NCBI RefSeq assembly: GCF_004684095.1
Contig: NZ_SRII01000008.1
Coordinates: 234,305 to 298,304 of the forward strand
Direction: 5' to 3'
DNA from: Hymenobacter sp. UV11
Lineage (GTDB): Bacteria; Bacteroidota; Bacteroidia; Cytophagales; Hymenobacteraceae
Length of the DNA stretch: 64,000 nucleotides
The notes under the pieces were generated by a model, which had not been told where the DNA came from, ran no database searches, and saw only the letters and a list, made by a program, of their open reading frames with translations. Below, piece after piece: positions 51,588 through 59,893 of this stretch. How positions within the stretch are numbered: the stretch's first letter is position 1; every line of letters begins with the position of its first letter. The position numbers and the translations under genes were made by a program.

Positions 51588-52538
51588 ATGAAAAAAACCA
51601 CCCTGCTGCTCGCCTTGGGAATTTTTAGCTTCGCCCTGCCCGCGCACCTGCGCGCCCAAACCACGGCCGCCGGCACGCCCGCGCCCGTACTACCGCTCTA
51701 TTCGGGTGCCATCCCCGATTCCAAGCCCAGCCAGGTGCAGGAAAGCAGCGTGACCGAAACGGCCGGCGTGCGCATCTCCAACGTCATTCAGCCCACGCTC
51801 ACGGTCTTTATGCCTGACCGCGCCAAGGCCAATGGTACGTCGGTCATCATTTGCCCCGGTGGCGGCTACGCCCGGCTGGCTATCGACCATGAGGGCTACG
51901 ACGTGGCCAAGCGCCTCAATGAAATGGGTGTGGCAGCCTTTGTGCTCAAATACCGCCTGCCCAACGACCGCAGCCAGACCGATAAATCCATCGCGCCGCT
52001 GCTCGATGCCCAGCAGGCCCTGCGCCTGGTGCGCCAGCTGGCGCCCAAGTACAGCCTCAACCCCGAGCGCATTGGCATGATGGGCTTCTCGGCGGGCGGG
52101 CATCTGGCTTCTTCGGCGGGCACGCACTTTGCCCAGCCAGTGGGTGATAATCCTGGCCCGGCCTCGGTGCGCCCGGCGTTTCTGGTGCTGCTGTATCCGG
52201 TTATCAGCTTCTCCGACAGTATTATGCACAAGGGCTCGCGCGATAATCTCATCGGCACGTCGGCCTCGGCCGAGCAAACCCGCCTGTATTCCAACGAGCT
52301 GCAAGTGAGCGCCCAAACGCCACCCACCTTCCTGGTGCACGCTGAAGACGACAAGACCGTGCCCGTGCAAAACAGCCTCGTCTTTTACCAGGCGCTGCAC
52401 CGCCACCACGTGCCCGCCGAAATGCACATTTTTCCCCAGGGCGGCCACGGCTTCGGCCTAAACAACAAAACCACTAAGGACCAGTGGATGGACCGCCTCC
52501 AGAATTGGCTGGATGCCAACGGCTGGCTCACGAAGTAG
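51588..52538 (+). CDS. secreted alpha/beta hydrolase (acetylxylan-esterase-like)
   Basis: A 316-residue protein from ATG 51588. A signal peptide (cleavage near HLRAQ, residue 24) precedes the oxyanion segment CPGGGYARLAIDHEG, the nucleophile elbow GFSAGGHLAS, HAEDDKTVP with Asp and GGHGFG with His. This fits the BD-FAE/acetylxylan esterase-like group that releases acyl groups from plant polysaccharides. Natural substrate not shown. Stop codon lies next to the inverted repeat at 52540. Confidence 0.9.
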   Translation: MKKTTLLLALGIFSFALPAHLRAQTTAAGTPAPVLPLYSGAIPDSKPSQVQESSVTETAGVRISNVIQPTLTVFMPDRAKANGTSVIICPGGGYARLAIDHEGYDVAKRLNEMGVAAFVLKYRLPNDRSQTDKSIAPLLDAQQALRLVRQLAPKYSLNPERIGMMGFSAGGHLASSAGTHFAQPVGDNPGPASVRPAFLVLLYPVISFSDSIMHKGSRDNLIGTSASAEQTRLYSNELQVSAQTPPTFLVHAEDDKTVPVQNSLVFYQALHRHHVPAEMHIFPQGGHGFGLNNKTTKDQWMDRLQNWLDANGWLTK

Positions 52539-52539
52539 T

Positions 52540-52619
52540 GACTAATGATGAATGACTAGTGACTAATGAACAATTGGGGCGCCAGCTGTTCATTAGTCAC
52601 TAGTCATTCATCATTAGTC
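52540..52619. repeat. GACTAAT heptad repeat as perfect 33-bp inverted repeat
   Basis: The left arm (52540-52572) consists of four adjacent 7-nt units beginning GA (GACTAAT twice exact) plus a tail; the right arm (52587-52619) is its perfect reverse complement. It starts 1 nt after the stop of the esterase gene and ends 10 nt before the bcp start. Confidence 0.95.
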
Positions 52620-52629
52620 CTTAAAAACT

Positions 52630-53085
52630 GTGCTTCAGCTCGGCGACCAAGCCCCCGATTTTACTTTGCCCACCGATAAGGGCGAAACCTTTCACCTGGC
52701 CGACCAGCACGGCAAGCCCGTGGTGCTCTACTTCTACCCCAAGGACGATACGCCGGGCTGCACCGCCGAGGCCTGCGCCTTCCGCGACCAATACGCTGAT
52801 TTTCTGGACCTGGGCGCGGTGGTAGTGGGCGTCAGCTCCGATAGCGAGGCGTCGCACCAGAAGTTCAGCCAGAAGCACCGCCTACCCTTCCCGCTGCTGG
52901 CCGACACCAGCGGGCAGCTGCGCAAGCAGTACGAGGTGCCGCGGGCGTTTCTGGGTCTGCTGCCCGGCCGCGTCACGTTTGTGATTGATAAGGATGGCAA
53001 AATCGCCTATATTTTCAATTCGATGAGCGGTGCCACTGACCACGTCAGTAAGACGAAAGAGGTATTGCGCGGGCTGGCGAAATAA
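52630..53085 (+). CDS. bcp: thioredoxin-dependent thiol peroxidase (bacterioferritin comigratory protein)
   Basis: A 151-residue atypical 2-Cys peroxiredoxin with a GTG start (52630). The peroxidatic Cys44 (TPGCTAEAC) and resolving Cys49 have the usual five-residue spacing. LYFYPKDDTPG and SSDSEASHQKF fit the family. It reduces hydroperoxides in the cytoplasm. Confidence 0.95.
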   Translation: MLQLGDQAPDFTLPTDKGETFHLADQHGKPVVLYFYPKDDTPGCTAEACAFRDQYADFLDLGAVVVGVSSDSEASHQKFSQKHRLPFPLLADTSGQLRKQYEVPRAFLGLLPGRVTFVIDKDGKIAYIFNSMSGATDHVSKTKEVLRGLAK

Positions 53086-53164
53086 GGGGGGTAGGGCGTT
53101 CTTTTTTACATTTCCTTTTGGGCTGAGTGGATAAAGCCGGCCACTTTCGTTCACCCTATTTCTT

Positions 53165-53779
53165 ATGCGTAAACGTTTGGGGCGCCTGCTCGATAATGCT
53201 GCCGTTTCCCGCTTCCATCGGTCGCGCATTGCCGAGTACGGCGCCGGTAGCCCTGGCGCGCTGGGCTGGCACCCCGAAGGCCAGCAAGTACGCTTCCAGA
53301 TTCTGGCCCAGATTGGCGACCTCGCGCACTGCTCGGTGCTCGACGTGGGCAGCGGCTATTCCGACCTGTATCCTTTTCTTAAACAACGGTTTGCCGGTGT
53401 GCGGTACAGCGGCATCGAGCAAATGGCCGAGCTGCTCGCCGTAGCCCAGGCCCGCTACTACCACGCCACGGATATTACCCTGAGCCAGGGCGACTTCCTA
53501 AGCGTGCCGCTACCCCTCAGCGACTACGTGCTGGCCAGTGGCGCGCTCAGCTACCGCCACCGCGAGCCGCGCTTCGTGTACCAAGCCATCGAACTGCTGT
53601 TTGCGAGCTGCCACCTGGGCCTGGGCTTCAACCTGCTCGACTGGGAGCCGCCCGGCGGTGGCCCGCTAGCCGCCTACGACCCGGCCGATATCGTCGCTTT
53701 TTGCGAAACGCTGGCCCCGAAAGTAGTGCTGCGGCAAGGCTACTGGCAGGGCGATTTCACTGTCTTCATGTACCGCTAA
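53165..53779 (+). CDS. class I SAM-dependent methyltransferase
   Basis: A 204-residue methyltransferase-fold protein. The SAM site VLDVGSGYSDL (about 58-68) is followed by YSGIEQM and GDFLSVPL. The first 50 residues are basic and may bind nucleic acid or membrane. Substrate is unknown. It follows bcp with a 79-nt gap and is followed by the SemiSWEET gene. Confidence 0.85.
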   Translation: MRKRLGRLLDNAAVSRFHRSRIAEYGAGSPGALGWHPEGQQVRFQILAQIGDLAHCSVLDVGSGYSDLYPFLKQRFAGVRYSGIEQMAELLAVAQARYYHATDITLSQGDFLSVPLPLSDYVLASGALSYRHREPRFVYQAIELLFASCHLGLGFNLLDWEPPGGGPLAAYDPADIVAFCETLAPKVVLRQGYWQGDFTVFMYR

Positions 53780-53926
53780 CGGCCCCAATAGCGCAGGGCG
53801 GCGCCGTTTTAAAGTCAGGAAACCGCAGGCCGAATTTGCGAATGAGCACCAGAAGTACTGCGCGGGTTGGCCCAGCTAAGAGGGGGTAGGCGCTACCGGC
53901 CGCACTTTTCCGCGTATCAGCTGGCT

Positions 53927-54235
53927 ATGCAACCCTCCCCGAGCCTCGTCAGCGACATTGGGCTGGTAGCCGCCGCGCTATCAGCCCTCACGTTTTTTCC
54001 GCAGGTGGTGCACACGTGGCGCACCCGCTCGTCCAACGGCCTGAGCGGGCCCATGCTGGCGGTGGGCGCCAGTAGCATGGTGCTGTGGCTCGTATACGGT
54101 GCTTATAAGCACAACCTGCCCATCCTGTTTGGCAACGGCGTCAACCTGTTTTTTACGCTGCTGCTGGTGTTTTTCAAGCACCATTTTCAGCAGTTGGGCG
54201 AGCCCGAAAAGCCGGCGCCCACGCCAGAGACATGA
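53927..54235 (+). CDS. SemiSWEET sugar transporter
   Basis: A 102-residue membrane protein starting at ATG 53927. Three transmembrane helices (about 8-27, 43-60 and 66-87) and the PQ-loop motif FFPQVVHTWRTRSSNGLS define the family; dimers form a sugar uniporter. A short hydrophilic C-terminal tail follows. Specific sugar unknown. Confidence 0.92.
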   Translation: MQPSPSLVSDIGLVAAALSALTFFPQVVHTWRTRSSNGLSGPMLAVGASSMVLWLVYGAYKHNLPILFGNGVNLFFTLLLVFFKHHFQQLGEPEKPAPTPET

Positions 54236-54294
54236 TGGTGGGCTAGCTGTTTTAATGAGAAAGTAATTTACTGGTTGGGGCTTACTTTAGATTT

Positions 54295-54558
54295 ATGGAA
54301 ACCATCTCTGCCTACCCCTCGCTTGTTGAGGGCGATTTCCGCGCCCAACTGCACCAAGTTATCGACCAGATTCAGGACGAGGCCGTGCTGCGGGCGGCCT
54401 TGCTGTTGCTGCTGCCCCAAACTGCCCTCGAAGCGCCCGAGCCAGAGCTTAGCCCGGCGTGGCAACAGGCGTTGGACCGCCGGCTGGCAGCATACGACCC
54501 TGCCAAAAACATTCCTTTTGCCGAAGTAATGGACTCGCTAACGAAGAAATCGGTATGA
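54295..54558 (+). CDS. type II antitoxin candidate (addiction-module protein)
   Basis: An 87-residue acidic helical protein ending LSPAWQQALDRRLAAYDPAKNIPFAEVMDSL, a pattern of the 'addiction module' antitoxin family (PF09720-like). The N-terminal half is unrecognised but should bind the promoter. Its stop overlaps the toxin start by 4 nt (ATGA), implying coupled translation. Confidence 0.8.
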   Translation: METISAYPSLVEGDFRAQLHQVIDQIQDEAVLRAALLLLLPQTALEAPEPELSPAWQQALDRRLAAYDPAKNIPFAEVMDSLTKKSV

Positions 54559-54854
54559 GCTTGCCGATTGTGGTATTGCCCGAAGCCGCCGCCGATATTC
54601 AGGCGCTGGCTGCCCATGCCGGTCAGTACTCAGCAGCAGCTCGCACGAATTTGCTGGTAGCCATTGCCGACAAAGTCCGGCTTATTGAACAGATGCCGGA
54701 AATGTATCCGGTGGCCCCGTTGCGCCCGATGCTACGGCGTTGCGTGGTTTTGGCCACAGTCAGCCTCTACTACCGCGTGCAGCCTACGGCCATCGAAATA
54801 GTAGGCGTAATTGACGTACGGCGCGACCCCGATTCGCTGGCCCTGCCCGCATAA
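54555..54854 (+). CDS. RelE/ParE-type toxin
   Basis: A 99-residue protein from ATG 54555. VVLPEAAADIQALAAHAGQYS, an Arg-rich loop (PLRPMLRRCVV) and SLYYRVQPTAIEIVGVIDVRRDP match the RelE/ParE toxin fold. Such toxins cut mRNA at the ribosome or poison gyrase; which one cannot be told. It closes the rightward block and converges on the efflux operon. Confidence 0.85.
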   Translation: MSLPIVVLPEAAADIQALAAHAGQYSAAARTNLLVAIADKVRLIEQMPEMYPVAPLRPMLRRCVVLATVSLYYRVQPTAIEIVGVIDVRRDPDSLALPA

Positions 54855-54859
54855 GCCGC

Positions 54860-56413
54860 CTACCGCCAGCCGCCGCCCAGCGCGTGGTAGAGGTCGGTCA
54901 CGGCCTGGCGCTGCTGGAGCTGGTCGTTCACGCTGTTGAGCTGGGCTTGCAGCAGGCTTTGCTGAGCCGTGAGCACGTCGGTGTAGTTAGCGAAGCCGGC
55001 GCGCAACAGCTCGTGGGTATAGTCAACGGCTCTTTCCAGCGCTTCGAGCTGGTGGGCCCGAATCTGCATTTTGTCGGCGGCGCTCTGGTAGGAGAACAGC
55101 GCGTTCGACACCTCCTGGCCGGCCGTAAACATGGTTTGCTGGTAGGTGTAGAGGTATTCCTGCTGCAAGGCCAGCGAGCGGTTCAGCCGCAGGCGGTTGA
55201 GGCCCTGGTTGAAGATGGGCTGGGTGAGGCCGCCCACCACGCTGGCAAAAATGGCGGTGGGCGAAAACAGGTTCTGAATTGTGGTGCTGGTGAGTCCGCC
55301 GTTGGCCGTGACCGTGAAGCTGGGGTAAAAATAAGTGCGGGCTGCGTTGCTCTGCTCAAAGGCCGTAGCAAAGACGTACTCGGCCTGCTGCACATCGGGG
55401 CGATTGCGCAGCAGCTGGCTGGGCACGCCCGTGAGCAGGGCCGGCGCCGGCGCCTGGGCCGCCAGCGTGCTCCGCTCGATGGGGCCGGGCGTGCGGCCGA
55501 GCAGCGTAGCCAGCAGGTTTTCGGCCTGCCGGATGTTGCGCTGCAAGTCCGGAATCGTGACTTCAACCGCGTAGCGCTGGGCCTCGCTCTGGGCCACGTC
55601 GGCGCCGTTTACCACGTCGCCTTCCAGCAGCAGCTTCAGCACCTCCACGTCTTTGATGCGGTTTTGCACCGTTTGGCGGGTGATGGCGAGCTGGTTATCC
55701 AGGGCCAGCAGCGCGTAGTAGTTGTCGGCAATATCGGCGATGAGCTGGGTTTGCACCACGCGCCGGTAGGCTTCGCTTTGCAGCACGTTGGCGGCATAGG
55801 CGCGCCGGGTGCTACGCAGCTTGCCCCACACGTCGGCTTCCCAGCTGCTGCTCAGGCCCAGCAGGTACTGGTGGGCCGCGCCCCCCGTCACGATGGTCGA
55901 CTGGTCGGTGGTGGTGGTACCGGTGGTAGGCGTGCCCGGGGTGCCAGGCGCGGTGGGTGTGCCAGGGGTAGTGGGCGTGCCCGGTGTGCCCGTCCCCCCG
56001 GTACCCGTGGTGCCGCCCGTGCCGGTAGTAGTGGTGCTGCCACCCGTGCCGGTGCTCACGAGGGTGCCGCCCTGCCGCGAGAGGGTAGTGGTGGCGCGTC
56101 CGTTCAGGCTAGGCAAGAAAGCGGCTCGGCTCTGGGCCAGCAGGGCCTGCGCCTGGGCAATGCGGGCGTCGGCTACTTGCAGGTTGCGGTTGTTGGCCAA
56201 GCCTTCGGCGATGAGTTTTTGCAGGAAGGGGTCGGTGAAGAGCTGCTGCCAGGGGCGGGTGGCCAGAGTCGTGGTGTCGGTCGGCGCCACGTCGCGGTAG
56301 AGGCCGGTGGTGGTGGCATCGGGTCGGCCGTAGGGGTGCAGAATGCCGCAGCCGCTGCCGGCCGCAAGCAAAAGCAGGGGTAGGAAATATCGGGATAAGT
56401 TGCTGGCGGTCAT
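54860..56413 (-). CDS. RND outer-membrane channel (NodT/OprM family)
   Basis: A 517-residue outer-membrane efflux protein. The start at the ATG ending 56413 gives a lipoprotein signal (lipobox AGSGC, near residue 22). Two OEP domains carry the repeated helical-barrel pattern; the second contains VPSQLLRNRPDVQQAE. A Gly/Thr/Pro-rich low-complexity insertion of about 45 residues (about 110-155) interrupts the first repeat. Last gene of the tripartite system; 47 nt from the pump gene. Confidence 0.93.
   Translation of the reverse strand: MTASNLSRYFLPLLLLAAGSGCGILHPYGRPDATTTGLYRDVAPTDTTTLATRPWQQLFTDPFLQKLIAEGLANNRNLQVADARIAQAQALLAQSRAAFLPSLNGRATTTLSRQGGTLVSTGTGGSTTTTGTGGTTGTGGTGTPGTPTTPGTPTAPGTPGTPTTGTTTTDQSTIVTGGAAHQYLLGLSSSWEADVWGKLRSTRRAYAANVLQSEAYRRVVQTQLIADIADNYYALLALDNQLAITRQTVQNRIKDVEVLKLLLEGDVVNGADVAQSEAQRYAVEVTIPDLQRNIRQAENLLATLLGRTPGPIERSTLAAQAPAPALLTGVPSQLLRNRPDVQQAEYVFATAFEQSNAARTYFYPSFTVTANGGLTSTTIQNLFSPTAIFASVVGGLTQPIFNQGLNRLRLNRSLALQQEYLYTYQQTMFTAGQEVSNALFSYQSAADKMQIRAHQLEALERAVDYTHELLRAGFANYTDVLTAQQSLLQAQLNSVNDQLQQRQAVTDLYHALGGGWR
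55905..56060. repeat. in-gene low-complexity tract
   Basis: Repeats of GTGGT- and GTPGTP-type codons, made of Gly/Thr/Pro words, encode an insertion in the outer-membrane channel. Slippage could change its length. Confidence 0.85.
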
Positions 56414-56460
56414 CTCACTAATTTTAAGGCTTGTACGCAGTGGTGGGGGTAGGGCCACCC

Positions 56461-59400
56461 TCAGGCCTTTTCATTTATCAATTCTTCTACCGGCTCGGGG
56501 CGCGACTGCGGCGCCTCCTTGGGCTGCGGCTCGCCGGGTTTTGGTGGAGCCTGGGGGCTGCCCTCGGCCTCCTCCTTTTCAATCTGCTCCTGCGTTTTGG
56601 GCGGACCGCTGATGCGCTCCTGCAAGCCTTCAAAAATGATGAAGAGCACGGGAATGAAAAATACCCCCACCAGCGTGCCAAACAGCATCCCGCCGATGGC
56701 GCCCGCCCCGATGCTCTTGTTGCCGTTGGCGCCCGCGCCGCTGGCAAACAGCAGGGGTAGGAGGCCAAACACGAACGCGAACGAGGTCATCAAAATCGGC
56801 CGCAGGCGGGCCTTTGCGCCTTCCAGGGCCGCATCGATGATTTCCAGGCCGTGGTCGCGCCGCCGCGCCAGCGAAAACTCGATAATCAGAATCGCATTCT
56901 TGGCCAGCAGGCCGATGAGCATGATGATGGAAATCTGCAGGTAGATGTTGTTGTCGATGCCAAAAATCTTGGCAAACAAGTACGTGCCGCTCAGGCCAAT
57001 GGGTATCGAAAGTAGCACCGCGAAGGGCAGGATGTAGCTCTCGTACTGCGCGCTCAGCAGCAGGTACACAAACACCAGCGAGAGCGCGAAAATGTAGAGC
57101 GACTGCTGGCCGCTACCCTCCTCCTCGCGGCTGATGCCCGAAAACTCGAAGCCGTAGCCGGCCGGCAGCTGCTTGGCCACCTCCTGAATGGCCACCAGCG
57201 CCTGTCCCGAGCTGGTACCTTCCTTGGGCGAGCCGTTCACCGAAATGGCCGTGAACAGGTTGAAGCGCGACAGGCTTTCGGGGCCGTAGATGCGGCTCAG
57301 GGTCACAAACTCGGTGATGGGCGCCATCAGGCCGCTGGCGTTGCGCACAAATATCTTGCTCAGGCCGGCCGGGTTGGCGCGGTAGGCGGTATCGGCCTGC
57401 ACCATCACGCGGTACTGCTTGCCAAACTGGTTGAAGTTGGAAGCGTAGGAGCCGCCGTAGTACACCTGCATGGCGTTTAGGACGTCCTTTTCCGTAAGGC
57501 CAGCTTCCTTCACCTTGGCCACGTTCACCGTGAGCTGGTACTGCGGAAAGCCGGGGTTAAAGGCCGTACTGGCAAACTGGATTTCGGGCCGCTTATTGAG
57601 CTTGGCCAGGAAGTCCTGCGATACCTTGAAGAATTGGTCGGTAGTATGCCCGCCCTTGTCCTGGAGCTGAAACGTGAAGCCGCCCGTGGCCCCAAAACCC
57701 GTAATGGTAGGCTGTGAGATACTGCGAATATCACCCTCTCGAATATGGGCCGTAAGTGCGGTTATTTTCTTGATAACCGCCTGGTTGTCCATATCCGGTC
57801 GTTCGTCCCAGGGCTTGAGGCGCACGATAACCATGCCGTAGGCGCTGCCCGCGCCGGCCAGGAAATTCTGGCCCGTGATGCGCAGCGTACCCCGCACCGC
57901 CGGAATGCTCCGAATCAGGCTATCGACCTCCGTATTCACGGCCGTGGTGCGCTCCAGGGTGGAGGCGGGGGGTAGGGATACGTTTACGAAAATGGTGCCC
58001 ATGTCCTCGTTGGGCACGAAGCTGCTGGGCGTGGTCGTCATCAAAAAATACAGCGCCACGCCGAAGCCCGCCACGCCCGCCAGCGCCAGCCACTTGCGGC
58101 CCACCAGAAACTGCACGGCGCGGGTGTACTTGGCCACCAGCGCGTCGTAAGCCGCATTAAAAGCCACGCTAAAACGCTGCATCAGCGTCTTTTTCTCAGC
58201 TTTTTTATCCTCCTCGTGGTTTGGCGGCAGCAAAAACAGCGCGGCCAGCGCGGGGCATAGCGTGAGCGCATTCACGGCCGAAATCAGAATGGCGATGGCC
58301 AGCGTTATCCCAAACTGCTTATAGAACACGCCCACCGAGCCCGTAATAAACGTGACGGGCAAGAACACCGCCGCCATCACCAGCGTGATGCTAACAATGG
58401 CCCCGGTTATCTCGCTCATGGCGTCGATGGCGGCCTTGCGCGGCGAGGTGTAGCCACTCTCCAGCTTGGCGTGCACGGCCTCGACCACCACAATGGCGTC
58501 GTCGACCACGATACCAATGGCCAGCACCAACGCAAAGAGCGTCAAGAGGTTAATGCTGTACCCAAAGAGCTTGAGGAAGAAGAAGGTGCCAATAATCGAC
58601 ACCGGCACCGACACGCCGTGAATAATAGTAGACCGAAAATCCTGCAAGAAGATGAAAATCACCAGGAACACCAGCGCGAAGCACTCCAGCAGCGTGTGAA
58701 TTACTTTGTCAATCGAGGCATCCAGAAAGTCGTTGATATTCACCAGGTTGGTGTAGTGAATACCAGCCGGAAAGTCCTTCTCCGCCGTTTTCAGTACCGC
58801 AATCGACTTCTCAATTACGTCGCGGGCGTTGGAGCCCGGCGTCTGGTTCACCGAAATGCCCACCGAGGGCTTGCCAAACGTGGCGCTGTTGCTGCTATAA
58901 GCCTGCGCGCCCAGCTCAATGCGGGCCACGTCTTTGAGGTGCAGCAGCTGGCCCTTGGCCGTGCCCTTGAGCACGATGTCGCCAAACTGGTCGGCCGAAA
59001 TTAGCTTGCCCGTGTACTTAATCACGTACTGGAAGCTCTGGTCTGAGTTTTCGCCAAACTTGCCGGGCGCGGCCTCCACGTTCTGGTCGGCGAGGGCGGC
59101 CGTCACGTCGGCCGGCGTGAGGCCGTAGATGGCCATCACATCGGGCTTGAGCCACACCCGCATGGCATAGTCGCGCGAGCCAAACGCGTTGGAGTCGCCT
59201 ACCCCGTTCACGCGCTTGATTTGGGGCACGATGTTAATCTGGGCGTAGTTCTGCAAAAACGTCTGGTCGTAGGCCGGGTTGTCGCTGTAGAGCGCAAATA
59301 TCAACAGATTGCTGCTCTGGCGCTTGCGCACCGTTACGCCGGCCAGGGTCACCTCCTGGGGCAAGAGGCTGGTGGCGCTGGCCACGCGGTTCTGCACGTC

Positions 59401-59715
59401 CACGGCCGCCTGGTCGGGGTCGGTGCCTACGTTGAAATACACTTGAATGCTGCCCGAGCCGTCGTTGGTAGCCGAGGAGGTCATGTAGGTCATGCCCTCC
59501 ACGCCGTTTATCTGCTCCTCCAGCGGCACAATCACGCTCTTGAGCACCACGTCGGCGTTGGCCCCCGCGTAGCTGGCCGACACCTGCACCGTGGGCGGCG
59601 AAATATCGGGGTACTGCGCAATGGGCAGCGACACCAGCCCCAGAATGCCCAGTAGCACGATAATAACCGAGATAACGGTAGAGAGCACGGGCCGCTCAAT
59701 GAATATTCTTAGCAT
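56461..59715 (-). CDS. RND multidrug efflux pump, inner membrane (AcrB/HAE1)
   Basis: A 1084-residue pump with twelve predicted membrane helices and two large periplasmic loops. N-terminus MLRIFIERPVLSTVISVIIVLLGILG and the proton-relay pair Asp-Asp in GIVVDDAIVVVEAV are typical of hydrophobe/amphiphile efflux. The C-terminus carries a charged tail with Pro/Glu. It exports drugs or envelope lipids by proton antiport with its adaptor and channel. Central gene of the leftward operon. Confidence 0.96.
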   Translation of the reverse strand: MLRIFIERPVLSTVISVIIVLLGILGLVSLPIAQYPDISPPTVQVSASYAGANADVVLKSVIVPLEEQINGVEGMTYMTSSATNDGSGSIQVYFNVGTDPDQAAVDVQNRVASATSLLPQEVTLAGVTVRKRQSSNLLIFALYSDNPAYDQTFLQNYAQINIVPQIKRVNGVGDSNAFGSRDYAMRVWLKPDVMAIYGLTPADVTAALADQNVEAAPGKFGENSDQSFQYVIKYTGKLISADQFGDIVLKGTAKGQLLHLKDVARIELGAQAYSSNSATFGKPSVGISVNQTPGSNARDVIEKSIAVLKTAEKDFPAGIHYTNLVNINDFLDASIDKVIHTLLECFALVFLVIFIFLQDFRSTIIHGVSVPVSIIGTFFFLKLFGYSINLLTLFALVLAIGIVVDDAIVVVEAVHAKLESGYTSPRKAAIDAMSEITGAIVSITLVMAAVFLPVTFITGSVGVFYKQFGITLAIAILISAVNALTLCPALAALFLLPPNHEEDKKAEKKTLMQRFSVAFNAAYDALVAKYTRAVQFLVGRKWLALAGVAGFGVALYFLMTTTPSSFVPNEDMGTIFVNVSLPPASTLERTTAVNTEVDSLIRSIPAVRGTLRITGQNFLAGAGSAYGMVIVRLKPWDERPDMDNQAVIKKITALTAHIREGDIRSISQPTITGFGATGGFTFQLQDKGGHTTDQFFKVSQDFLAKLNKRPEIQFASTAFNPGFPQYQLTVNVAKVKEAGLTEKDVLNAMQVYYGGSYASNFNQFGKQYRVMVQADTAYRANPAGLSKIFVRNASGLMAPITEFVTLSRIYGPESLSRFNLFTAISVNGSPKEGTSSGQALVAIQEVAKQLPAGYGFEFSGISREEEGSGQQSLYIFALSLVFVYLLLSAQYESYILPFAVLLSIPIGLSGTYLFAKIFGIDNNIYLQISIIMLIGLLAKNAILIIEFSLARRRDHGLEIIDAALEGAKARLRPILMTSFAFVFGLLPLLFASGAGANGNKSIGAGAIGGMLFGTLVGVFFIPVLFIIFEGLQERISGPPKTQEQIEKEEAEGSPQAPPKPGEPQPKEAPQSRPEPVEELINEKA

Positions 59716-59750
59716 AAACGAGTTCCTGTGTAATGCACTGTATCAAAGAG

Positions 59751-59880
59751 GTTTGTCATTGCGAGCGCAACGAAGTGGAGCGCGGCAATCTTTCCTTTAC
59801 GCCTGGGGTAGTAATCTCTGTGAAGCGAACGACAAGGAAAGATTGCCGCGCTCCACTCCGTTGCGCTCGCAATGACAAAC
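59751..59880. repeat. 47-bp imperfect inverted repeat of dispersed type
   Basis: Arms 59751-59797 and 59834-59880 match at 46 of 47 positions. The element lies between the adaptor and pump genes, without a T-run. The core word GTCATTGCGAGCGCAACG is one I recognise as widely dispersed in bacterial genomes. Confidence 0.93.
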
Positions 59881-59893
59881 GATTATCACGTAT

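Noticed and set aside
54884..56383. A 499-codon plus-strand frame opposite the efflux channel gene
   Set aside because: Shadow of the real minus-strand gene, with no domain and an Arg/Gly-rich end made by the low-complexity tract.
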